Origin: Helicobacteraceae bacterium | GTDB taxonomy: Bacteria > Campylobacterota > Campylobacteria > Campylobacterales > Sulfurimonadaceae | Length of the DNA: 5,296 bases | Direction: 5' to 3' | Assembly (NCBI GenBank): GCA_027083665.1 | Contig: JALWNV010000116.1 | Coordinates: 1-5,296, forward strand | Shown: positions 1 through 5,296 of the stretch, in pieces | How positions within the stretch are numbered: the first letter of the stretch is position 1 | Layout: every line of letters begins with the position of its first letter | Notes under the pieces: model-generated | Databases searched by the model: none | Seen by the model: only the letters and a program-made list of their open reading frames with translations | Told to the model about the DNA's origin: nothing | Made by a program: the position numbers and the translations under genes

Positions 1-90
1 GTGGTAGGTCAACGAAAGCGATGATGCTTCAAAAAGCAAAACAGCGGCATCGATTCCCAAGATGAGAAAAAGTGCCAGCCGCGGTGTCAT
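1..90 (-). CDS. N-terminus of a hydrophobic, probably membrane-bound protein (partial; continues beyond window start)
   Basis: An ATG at 90-88 on the minus strand opens a frame that stays open for 30 codons to the window edge. The peptide starts MTPRLALFLILGIDAAVLLF and continues EASSLSLTYH. Residues 5-20 are strongly hydrophobic apart from one Asp at 14, which fits an N-terminal membrane segment or uncleaved signal anchor. The ATG overlaps the stop of the preceding amidotransferase gene as ATGA (90-87). I see no good Shine-Dalgarno in front of it, so translation is probably coupled to that gene. Its identity is not readable from 30 residues. A first transmembrane helix followed by a short polar loop would suit a polytopic glycosyltransferase of the ArnT/PMT kind, and the soluble glycosyltransferase two genes upstream makes that attractive, but this is inference only. 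That a real gene starts here is fairly sure; its function is open. Confidence 0.65.
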   Translation of the reverse strand, partial: MTPRLALFLILGIDAAVLLFEASSLSLTYH

Positions 91-656
91 AATTTCAAGA
101 AGTTGTCCAGAATCTCGTGACCGAACTCACTCATAATCGATTCAGGATGAAACTGCACGCCGTAGATCGGACGATCCTTGATCTTCAACGCCATGATCTC
201 GTTGTCGTCGCGGCTGTATGCCGTCGGCTCGATGGCCTCGGGCAAACTTTCCCGCTCAACGATCAGCGAGTGATAGCGTGTCGCGGTGAAAAATTCAGGC
301 AGATGCCTGAAAATGGCGCAGGACGGTTCGCATTCCATCACGGAGGTCTTGCCGTGCATCATGCGTTTGGCACGGACAACTTTCCCGCCGAACGACTGGG
401 CGATACTCTGATGCCCGAGACAAATCCCTAAAATGGGCACCTCGTCTTTGAAGCGGTCGATGACGGCCAGGCTGACCCCGGCTTCGTCCGGCGTCGCCGG
501 TCCGGGAGAGAGAATGATCTTTTCGGGTGCGAGCGCTGCAATCTCCTCCACACTCAGTTCATCGTTGCGTATCACTTTGAGATCGGCACCCAGCTCGAGG
601 CAGTACTGCACAATATTGTAAGTAAAACTGTCGTAATTATCTATCATCAGGACCAT
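87..656 (-). CDS. pabA: Aminodeoxychorismate/anthranilate synthase glutamine amidotransferase subunit (PabA/TrpG)
   Basis: This is a complete 189-residue class I (triad) glutamine amidotransferase, the normal length for a stand-alone PabA/TrpG. Visible signatures are IDNYDSFTYN at 5-14, the oxyanion-loop LSPGP at 49-53, the nucleophile elbow GICLGHQ with Cys79, MHGKTS at 100-105, RYHSL at 127-131, and FHPES with His170 and Glu172 completing the Cys-His-Glu triad. The family releases ammonia from glutamine and passes it to a chorismate-binding partner (PabB for 4-amino-4-deoxychorismate and folate, TrpE for anthranilate and tryptophan). Sequence alone does not separate PabA from TrpG. No trp gene is nearby, so pabA, or a subunit shared by both partners, is the better guess. 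The start at 656 is supported by GGAG at 668-665, 8 nt upstream; Met4 would leave that site too far away. A TATAAT promoter lies just upstream, and the stop overlaps the next start as ATGA. Confidence 0.93.
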   Translation of the reverse strand: MVLMIDNYDSFTYNIVQYCLELGADLKVIRNDELSVEEIAALAPEKIILSPGPATPDEAGVSLAVIDRFKDEVPILGICLGHQSIAQSFGGKVVRAKRMMHGKTSVMECEPSCAIFRHLPEFFTATRYHSLIVERESLPEAIEPTAYSRDDNEIMALKIKDRPIYGVQFHPESIMSEFGHEILDNFLKL

Positions 657-691
657 CGGCCGATCTCCGCTTCCAAAATTTCATAGGGCCG

Positions 692-703
692 ATTATACCC
701 AAA
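692..703 (-). promoter_or_regulatory. Promoter for pabA (TTTGGGTATAAT, extended -10)
   Basis: On the minus strand this reads TTTGGGTATAAT, a perfect sigma-70 -10 hexamer (697-692) preceded by a T-tract and GGG. It lies only 13 nt beyond the glycosyltransferase stop codon (719-717), and transcription would begin near 685, giving a short leader of about 30 nt before the pabA ATG. The same 12 bases occur in front of mqnE. There is no good -35 hexamer; a GGCTTT lies 14 bp upstream of the -10. The location implies that pabA and the gene after it can be transcribed separately from the genes upstream. Confidence 0.75.
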
Positions 704-716
704 GAAGCCGTAAAGC

Positions 717-1529
717 CTACTCATATCCTGCTATCAGCTGTTCCATACGCGCACGGTATCGCGCGGCATCCTCGCCGCGGCCGTGCTTAAGCGCACCGGT
801 TGCCAGCACTTCATATTTTTCTAACAGCTCCTCGCGGACAGAAACATCGTACGGCCCGCCGAGATGCTTTTCCAGTGCCCGTACCCGGAAACGGTCCATT
901 CCCCAATGTTTTGCCGAAAGCTGATCCGGATGGCCGCCGTACTTGGTGATAAGTGCCTCGGGAAGCAAACCGATCTTCCGTCCGGCCAATATCCGCAGCC
1001 ACAGATCGTAGTCCTCGCATACTTCCAGCGATTCATCAAATCCGCCCATCGTCTCGAAAAGTGCCTTTTTCATCATCACCGACGACGGTGCGATCGAACA
1101 AAACGAGAGGGAATTTTCAAATGTCGTTTCCGGCGTCTTTTTGTATTTTTTCGGCAAGGCGACCACTTTGCCGTCGCGTATCCAGGTCTCATCCGTATAA
1201 GAAATCTCGTACTCCGGATGCAAATGATGAAACGCTGCCTGTTTTTCGAGTTTCTCCGTCTGCCAGGTATCGTCCGAATCCAAAAACGCGAGCCAGTCCC
1301 CGTCTGCCATCATCGCCCCGTTGTTGCGCGCGGCGGAAACCCCCTGACGGTTCTGCCGCAGCAGCAGAACCTCATCGTACATTTTGACGACTTCCGAAGT
1401 CGCATCGGTCGAACCGTCATCGACGACGATGACCTCCTGAGGCCGATATGTCTGCGCCAGAACGGATTCAATCGCACGGGCGACGGTTGCGACACGATTA
1501 TAGGCAGGGATAATGACGGAGATCTTCAT
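717..1529 (-). CDS. Family 2 (GT-A fold) glycosyltransferase, soluble
   Basis: This 270-residue protein opens with the GT2 nucleotide-binding strand ISVIIPAYNR (3-12). It continues with QTYRPQEVIVVDDGSTD (26-42), where Asp37-Asp38 contact the nucleotide sugar in this family. GVSAARNNG (63-71) follows, then FLDSDD (82-87), which holds the DXD-type metal site (Asp84, Asp86). Further on are MGGFDE (161-166) and CEDYDLWLR (171-179), where Glu172-Asp173 sit where the catalytic base is expected. No transmembrane segment is visible, so it is probably cytoplasmic or peripheral to the membrane. Donor and acceptor cannot be predicted; surface polysaccharide, lipooligosaccharide or protein glycosylation are all possible. 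The start at 1529 has GAGGG at 1540-1536 with a 6-nt gap. It lies 82 bp after mqnE with no promoter visible between, so read-through from mqnE is likely. The fold and family are certain; the role is not. Confidence 0.92.
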   Translation of the reverse strand: MKISVIIPAYNRVATVARAIESVLAQTYRPQEVIVVDDGSTDATSEVVKMYDEVLLLRQNRQGVSAARNNGAMMADGDWLAFLDSDDTWQTEKLEKQAAFHHLHPEYEISYTDETWIRDGKVVALPKKYKKTPETTFENSLSFCSIAPSSVMMKKALFETMGGFDESLEVCEDYDLWLRILAGRKIGLLPEALITKYGGHPDQLSAKHWGMDRFRVRALEKHLGGPYDVSVREELLEKYEVLATGALKHGRGEDAARYRARMEQLIAGYE

Positions 1530-1611
1530 GAGGTTCCCTCGTGATCGTTGGAAGTCGTCAGGCCTCGCCGCACTTTGGATTCACAATCACTCGACGACGG
1601 GACAAAAAACG

Positions 1612-2646
1612 CTACCATACCTTCAGTTCGTTGTAAAGGCTGTCGCGTTCGACCGGAACAAAACCACTTTCACGGATCAGATGTACAAACTCTTCCAGAT
1701 CGACGCCGTTGGCGCTTTTGGCACCCGCGGCGGAGTTGATGGACTCTTTTTCGATCGTCCCGTCGAGGTCGTTGGCTCCGAACTCCTGGGCGACGAGTGC
1801 GAGATTGACCGTCGATGTCACCCAGTAGGCCTTGAGATTGGGAACGTTATCCAGGACGATACGGCTCAACGCCATCGTCTTGAGAATCTCGTTGGCGGTG
1901 ATAAACTCCCTGATATTGAGGAAATTGTTTTCAGGCTGGTAGACAAGCGGAATGAAACAGTTGAAACCGCCCGTTTCGTCCTGCAGATCGCGGATACGCA
2001 TCATATGGTCGATACGATGGCGGCGCTCCTCGACATGCCCGAAGAGCATCGTAACGTTGCTTTTCTTGCCCCGTTCATGCCATTTGCGATGAATCTGCAG
2101 CCACTGCTCGGAGCTCACCTTCCCCTTGCAGATATAGTCGCGCACCTTCTCGTCAAATATCTCCGCCCCGCCGCCGGGCATGGAGTCCACCCCGTTTTCA
2201 ACCATCAGATCCAAAATCTCGTCGTAGCTCTTGCCGTATTCCTCGGCCAGGAAATTCACTTCCGCCGCCGTCAGCGCCTTGACATGCAGCTGCGGATACT
2301 TTTCCTTGATCTTCCGGAAAATATCGAGGTACCACTGCAGGCCCGTTTCGGGATTGTGTGCGGAAACGATATGGACTTCCTTGATATCACGCGACACGAT
2401 ATCATCGACAATGGAGAGGATCTCCTCGTGGCTCATCGCGTACGGATTCGGGTTTTTGCGGCTGGCACTGTAGGCGCAGAATTTACAGACATCCTTGCAG
2501 ATATTCGTCGGATTGATATGACGATTGATATTGAAGTAGGTTTTTTTGCCGTGCATTTCCCGGCGAATGCTGTCTGCCGTCCCGCCCAATTCAAAAAGAT
2601 CTTCCTCATAGAGTGCCAAGGCTTCGTCAAATCCGATCCGCTGCAT
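1612..2646 (-). CDS. mqnE: Aminofutalosine synthase, radical SAM (menaquinone biosynthesis, futalosine pathway)
   Basis: This 344-residue radical SAM protein carries the CX3CX2C iron-sulfur motif at Cys50, Cys54 and Cys57, inside NRHINPTNIC (41-50) and KDVCKFCAYS (51-60). Family hallmarks that favour MqnE over its paralogue MqnC are NRHINPTN, the PGGGAEIF segment (157-164), DLQDETGGF (220-228), IPLVYQPENN (232-241) and LDNVPNLKAYWV (265-276). MqnE joins the adenosyl group of S-adenosylmethionine to 3-[(1-carboxyvinyl)oxy]benzoate, made from chorismate by MqnA, giving 6-amino-6-deoxyfutalosine. Menaquinone is the usual respiratory quinone of Campylobacterota. The start at 2646 has GGAG at 2654-2651, 4 nt upstream, and a strong -10 at 2678-2673. 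No other menaquinone gene is in view. MqnC is the main alternative and is less likely given the motifs. Confidence 0.93.
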   Translation of the reverse strand: MQRIGFDEALALYEEDLFELGGTADSIRREMHGKKTYFNINRHINPTNICKDVCKFCAYSASRKNPNPYAMSHEEILSIVDDIVSRDIKEVHIVSAHNPETGLQWYLDIFRKIKEKYPQLHVKALTAAEVNFLAEEYGKSYDEILDLMVENGVDSMPGGGAEIFDEKVRDYICKGKVSSEQWLQIHRKWHERGKKSNVTMLFGHVEERRHRIDHMMRIRDLQDETGGFNCFIPLVYQPENNFLNIREFITANEILKTMALSRIVLDNVPNLKAYWVTSTVNLALVAQEFGANDLDGTIEKESINSAAGAKSANGVDLEEFVHLIRESGFVPVERDSLYNELKVW

Positions 2647-2672
2647 AGTTCTCCGTCCGCTTTTTTTCGCGC

Positions 2673-2684
2673 ATTATACCCAAA
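2673..2684 (-). promoter_or_regulatory. Promoter for mqnE (TTTGGGTATAAT)
   Basis: On the minus strand the bases read TTTGGGTATAAT, with the -10 hexamer at 2678-2673. A GGCTTT lies exactly 17 bp upstream (2701-2696) and could serve as a poor -35. The expected transcript start is near 2666, leaving a leader of about 20 nt that contains the mqnE GGAG. The 12-bp core is identical to that in front of pabA. Confidence 0.78.
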
Positions 2685-2708
2685 TAGGGGCCGCTAAAGC
2701 CCAAAAAC

Positions 2709-2726
2709 ATTATAATCATGATTATC
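2709..2726. promoter_or_regulatory. Palindrome and Fur-box-like hexamer array over the glnD -10 region (candidate operator)
   Basis: Bases 2712-2725 form a perfect 14-bp palindrome, ATAATCATGATTAT. Read on the minus strand from 2726 to 2709, the stretch is three adjoining hexamers GATAAT-CATGAT-TATAAT, which fit NATWAT except for one base. Against the classical 19-bp Fur consensus GATAATGATAATCATTATC I count 14 matches over 2726-2708. It covers the glnD -10 and likely transcription start and lies upstream of the mqnE promoter. AT-rich promoter DNA can produce such a match by chance, so this is a candidate only. Confidence 0.3.
2711..2716 (+). promoter_or_regulatory. Promoter -10 element for glnD (TATAAT)
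   Basis: A perfect TATAAT lies 30 bp upstream of the glnD GTG. Transcription would start near 2722-2724, giving a leader of about 24 nt that contains the strong ribosome binding site. No -35 hexamer is obvious at the usual distance. The -10 is divergent from and about 33 bp away from the mqnE -10, so the upstream parts of the two promoters overlap. Confidence 0.65.
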
Positions 2727-2734
2727 ATAAGCCC

Positions 2735-2741
2735 AAAGGAG
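2735..2741 (+). promoter_or_regulatory. Strong ribosome binding site fixing the GTG start of glnD
   Basis: AAAGGAG is followed by 5 nt (TCCAC) and then GTG at 2747-2749. This near-perfect Shine-Dalgarno supports the GTG start; the next in-frame Met is residue 63, well inside the conserved protein. Confidence 0.85.
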
Positions 2742-2746
2742 TCCAC

Positions 2747-5263
2747 GTGAAAGCCCTTGCCGAAACCATCGAAACCCTGATCGAAAACGGTGCCGGTGAT
2801 TTCGAGATTTCAAAACGGTTCAAACAGCACATCGCCGCCTACCTCGACTCGCTGCCGGTTATCTTCGAGGAGAACCAGGGCAAAGACTTTCTTGTCCGGC
2901 ATACCAAAGCACTCGACCAGTTTATCACCCTGATGTACAAAACCGTGCTGCGGCGCATGTTCGGAAACTATCTGCCGATGCGCAGCTCCATCCCCATCTC
3001 TTTGGTGGCCCTGGGCAGTTACGGGCGCGAACAGCTCTGCGTGCACAGCGATATCGACCTGATGATCGTATACGTACCGCTGGAGGGCTACAATACCGAA
3101 GCCATCATCGAGAAGTTCCTCTACCTGGCATGGGATGCAGGTCTGAAGCTGGGGCACCGTGTCCATAAAGTCGACGAGCTGTTCGATGCGTCCATGAAAG
3201 ACATCACCATCCGTACAGCGATGATGGAAGCGCGGTTTATCGTCGGTTCCAATTTCACCTGGCATGCGACACAGCGTGAACTGGGACGTATCCGGCGGCA
3301 TGAACCGGCAGCTTTTTTGCATTCGAAGGTCGAAGAGGCCGAAGCACGGCGGAAAAAGTATCCCGTTTCGATGCAGCCGCATATCAAAGAGGGGGTCGGC
3401 GGACTTCGCGATGCCCAGCTTCTGTACTGGGTCGCGAAAACCCTCTATGACATCGATTCGCTCAAGTCTCTCAGCGGCGATCTCTTCAGCGAGGAGTCCT
3501 ACCGCCGCTACCGCGTCGCGCTGGAGCTGCTTTTTCGCGTCCGAAGCGCCCTTCATCTTGTCACCGGAAAACAGTACGACCGGCTCAACCTCGAACATCT
3601 GCCGCATGTGAGAAAACTGCTGGGATTCTCGACCGATATGAAACTGGCGGCACAGGTTATCGAAGCGATGTGGCAAATTCAGAACTTCAGCCGGATCTTC
3701 GTCGCCAAAATGACCGGACCGCTTTTCACCGACCGTACAAACATCCCCCTGCTCCGCCGCCACAGGATTGCACCGGGATTTTACTTCACCCGTTCGACGC
3801 TTTGCTGCTCGTTCCGCCTTCCGCAGCAGCCCGTCGACAGACTGCTTTCGGTTCTGATCGGACTTGACGATACACCGATACGGTTCACCCAGGGCGTCGT
3901 CAACCAGTTCACCTATGCGGCGGCGGCACATACGGCCGCTTTACGGACCAAGCAGACACTGCGGCGTCTTTTCGAGCGCGACAACACTTACGATATCCTC
4001 AAACTTTTTTACGACGCGGGTATCCTCTCCGAACTGATCCCGGCGATGAAAAAAGCCCTTTTCCTGCCGCAGTTCGACGGCTATCACCACTATCCCGTCG
4101 GCCTGCACTCCCTGCAGTGCATCAAGGCACTCGAAACTATCGACGACAAGATGGTGCGGGAACTGTACGACGGACTGACACGGCGGGACAGAACCCTGCT
4201 CAAAATCGTCGTCCTCCTGCATGACGCCGGCAAAGGGAGAAAACAAGACCACAGCGAAGTCGGTGTCAAACTGATCAAACCGCTGCTGGCCAAGATGGGT
4301 TTCGACGAGCAGGCGATCGAAGATGCCGCTTTGCTCGTACGCCATCATACCCTCATGAGCAATATCGCCCAGCGGCACAATATCCATAACGAGAAAACCC
4401 TCTATAAATTCATGTCGATCCTCGAAACGCCGCGGATGCTTACGATGCTCTATATCCTCACCTATGCCGACATGAGCGGAGTCGGCCCCGGCATCTACAA
4501 TGCCTTCAACGCAAAACTGCTCTACGAACTCTATGTGGCCGCACTGGAAATCTCACAGGAGAAAGAGCGCCTGACTGATGCCGCACGGCGGCTTAAAATC
4601 GAACAGCGTATCCGTCGGCTCGATGCGTTCAAACAGCTGCCCCGTATTCTGCAGAAAAAAATCATGACAATCGAATCGAATCTTTTTTTCTTTCGGCACT
4701 CTCCCGAAGAGATCGTCCATCTCTCGGAGCTGGCACGGCAGGTCAAAACATTCGAATACGAAATGCATACCGAAACGGGCCTGAGTATCGCCATATTACG
4801 CAAAATCCCTCTGAACCTGTCGTACCTGCTCGGGCGTCTGGATTATCTCGACGTCGCTTCGATGGAAGTCTTTACCCTTTTCGACAATATCAAGTTTTTC
4901 AAGATCGATTTTCTGCAGACACCGACAGAAGACATGTACGAAACCATCCGCGAAATCATCGAAGATTCGTTCGATATGAGCCGTTGTGTCGATATCAATA
5001 TCGCGCGGATCAGGACTGATGAAGTCCGCATCGACTGCGACCATTCGAAAACCTATGCGGAACTGGCGGTTCACACGGCAAACCAGCGGGGACTTCTGGC
5101 TTATATCGTCAGTGCCATCGACGCACTCGACATGCAGATCGCCACGGCGAAGATCCACTCCACGAAACACCGCGCACGCGACCACTTTTTAATCGAGAAG
5201 ACACCGCAAATGTGCGATAATGCCGCCAAATTAATCCCCCTGCTCTGTAAAGGAGATGCCTAA
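2747..5263 (+). CDS. glnD: PII uridylyltransferase/uridylyl-removing enzyme GlnD
   Basis: This 838-residue protein has the full GlnD architecture and is slightly shorter than the roughly 890 residues of E. coli GlnD. The nucleotidyltransferase site is GSYGREQ (90-96) with SDIDLMI (101-107); Asp102 and Asp104 are the expected metal ligands. HIKEGVGGLRDAQLLYW (212-228) marks the GlnD linker domain. The HD hydrolase domain shows FDGYHHYPVGLH (443-454), LLHDAGKG (490-497) with His492-Asp493, DHSEVG (501-506), VRHHTLMSNIAQR (531-543) and LTYADM (571-576). Two C-terminal ACT-like regions follow, at about 672-745 and 765-820. The second keeps the NQRGLLAYI turn (779-787), while the first is diverged. 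The family uridylylates PII (GlnB/GlnK) when glutamine is low and removes UMP when glutamine is high, so this is the cytoplasmic glutamine sensor of nitrogen control. It is translated from GTG, and its TAA overlaps the start of the next gene, glmS. Confidence 0.95.
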   Translation: MKALAETIETLIENGAGDFEISKRFKQHIAAYLDSLPVIFEENQGKDFLVRHTKALDQFITLMYKTVLRRMFGNYLPMRSSIPISLVALGSYGREQLCVHSDIDLMIVYVPLEGYNTEAIIEKFLYLAWDAGLKLGHRVHKVDELFDASMKDITIRTAMMEARFIVGSNFTWHATQRELGRIRRHEPAAFLHSKVEEAEARRKKYPVSMQPHIKEGVGGLRDAQLLYWVAKTLYDIDSLKSLSGDLFSEESYRRYRVALELLFRVRSALHLVTGKQYDRLNLEHLPHVRKLLGFSTDMKLAAQVIEAMWQIQNFSRIFVAKMTGPLFTDRTNIPLLRRHRIAPGFYFTRSTLCCSFRLPQQPVDRLLSVLIGLDDTPIRFTQGVVNQFTYAAAAHTAALRTKQTLRRLFERDNTYDILKLFYDAGILSELIPAMKKALFLPQFDGYHHYPVGLHSLQCIKALETIDDKMVRELYDGLTRRDRTLLKIVVLLHDAGKGRKQDHSEVGVKLIKPLLAKMGFDEQAIEDAALLVRHHTLMSNIAQRHNIHNEKTLYKFMSILETPRMLTMLYILTYADMSGVGPGIYNAFNAKLLYELYVAALEISQEKERLTDAARRLKIEQRIRRLDAFKQLPRILQKKIMTIESNLFFFRHSPEEIVHLSELARQVKTFEYEMHTETGLSIAILRKIPLNLSYLLGRLDYLDVASMEVFTLFDNIKFFKIDFLQTPTEDMYETIREIIEDSFDMSRCVDINIARIRTDEVRIDCDHSKTYAELAVHTANQRGLLAYIVSAIDALDMQIATAKIHSTKHRARDHFLIEKTPQMCDNAAKLIPLLCKGDA

Positions 5264-5296
5264 TGTGCGGTATCGTCGGCTATATCGGAAAACACA
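5263..5296 (+). CDS. glmS: Glutamine-fructose-6-phosphate aminotransferase, N-terminus (partial; continues beyond window end)
   Basis: The window ends 11 codons into a frame reading MCGIVGYIGKH. After Met removal the Cys becomes the N-terminal nucleophile of class II (Ntn-type) glutamine amidotransferases. CGIVGYIG is the typical opening of GlmS, which converts fructose-6-phosphate and glutamine into glucosamine-6-phosphate, the first step towards UDP-GlcNAc for peptidoglycan and lipopolysaccharide. PurF and asparagine synthase begin similarly, but the YIG is more typical of GlmS. The ATG shares its A with the glnD TAA stop (TAATG). A good GGAG at 5252-5255, inside the glnD coding end, lies 7 nt upstream. 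glnD and glmS are therefore almost certainly one transcript. The identity rests on 11 residues. Confidence 0.85.
   Translation, partial: MCGIVGYIGKH

Noticed and set aside
655..664. A 10-bp palindrome ATCGGCCGAT covering the pabA start codon
   Set aside because: It is short and has no loop as an RNA hairpin. Similar short GC palindromes are expected by chance, and nothing ties it to a known operator.
638..684. A 15-codon frame on the minus strand (MKFWKRRSADGPDDR) overlapping the pabA start, a possible leader peptide
   Set aside because: Its ATG lies at or within a base or two of the predicted transcript start, leaving no room for a ribosome binding site. It holds no run of Trp or other attenuation-type codons.
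1530..1611. The 82-bp gap between mqnE and the glycosyltransferase gene, checked for a terminator, promoter or small gene
   Set aside because: A T-run follows the mqnE stop on the minus strand but has no GC-rich stem before it. The only inverted repeat (GTCGTC/GACGAC) has a 6-bp stem and a long loop. There is no TATAAT and no ATG-started small frame with a ribosome site.
1513..2697. A 394-codon open frame on the plus strand, opposite mqnE and the 5' end of the glycosyltransferase gene
   Set aside because: It is antisense to mqnE, whose motifs are unambiguous. The translated product has no recognisable family features, and such long shadow frames arise from codon bias at moderate-to-high G+C.
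2718..2750. A 10-codon frame (MIIISPKEST) whose TGA overlaps the glnD GTG, a possible leader peptide
   Set aside because: The ATG lies inside the palindrome, before the expected transcription start near 2723, so it is probably not transcribed. The overlap with GTG is a by-product of the sequence GTGA.
2810..3931. A 373-codon open frame on the minus strand inside glnD
   Set aside because: It is the mirror of the GlnD N-terminal half, which carries clear catalytic motifs. No ribosome binding site or family resemblance supports it.
1..5296. Searched for CRISPR-like repeats, transposon ends, tRNA/rRNA and defence- or toxin-type genes
   Set aside because: Nearly all bases are covered by complete or edge-truncated housekeeping-type genes with intact motifs. 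No spaced repeats, clover-leaf-like sequence or transposase motifs were seen by eye.

Overview
The window is a compact stretch of ordinary bacterial chromosome, most likely from a member of the Campylobacterota (Epsilonproteobacteria), possibly a free-living chemolithotrophic type. Three things suggest this. An aminofutalosine synthase (mqnE) marks the futalosine route to menaquinone. Two genes are preceded by the same TTTGGGTATAAT promoter core, a T-tract/TATAAT type with no clear -35 that resembles Campylobacterota promoters. Gene packing is tight, with overlapping start and stop codons. By eye the base composition is near half G+C, which is high for this phylum, so I do not assign a genus.

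There are two divergent transcription units on either side of a 100-bp intergenic region (2647-2746). The leftward (minus-strand) unit, in order of transcription, is mqnE (2646-1612), a family 2 glycosyltransferase (1529-717), a pabA/trpG-type glutamine amidotransferase (656-87), and the first 30 codons of a hydrophobic, probably membrane-bound protein (90 to beyond position 1). That last start overlaps the pabA stop in an ATGA. A second promoter lies between the glycosyltransferase and pabA. The rightward (plus-strand) unit is glnD (2747-5263), the PII uridylyltransferase/uridylyl-removing enzyme, followed by the first codons of a class II glutamine amidotransferase, almost certainly glmS (5263 onward), whose ATG shares one base with the glnD stop (TAATG).

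Two metabolic themes are visible. Leftward, mqnE (menaquinone) and pabA (folate or tryptophan) both belong to pathways that start from chorismate. Rightward, glnD senses glutamine and glmS spends it on amino-sugar synthesis; pabA is a further glutamine user. The glycosyltransferase and the hydrophobic protein suggest envelope or glycan work, but no substrate can be read from the sequence.

I found no RNA genes, mobile elements, CRISPR arrays, convincing factor-independent terminators or disrupted genes, and no gene-free stretch longer than 100 bp. The part most worth a second look is the mqnE-glnD intergenic region. It holds divergent promoters, a perfect 14-bp palindrome over the glnD -10, a Fur-box-like array and a short direct repeat. 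I see no convincing evidence of a previously undescribed system here.
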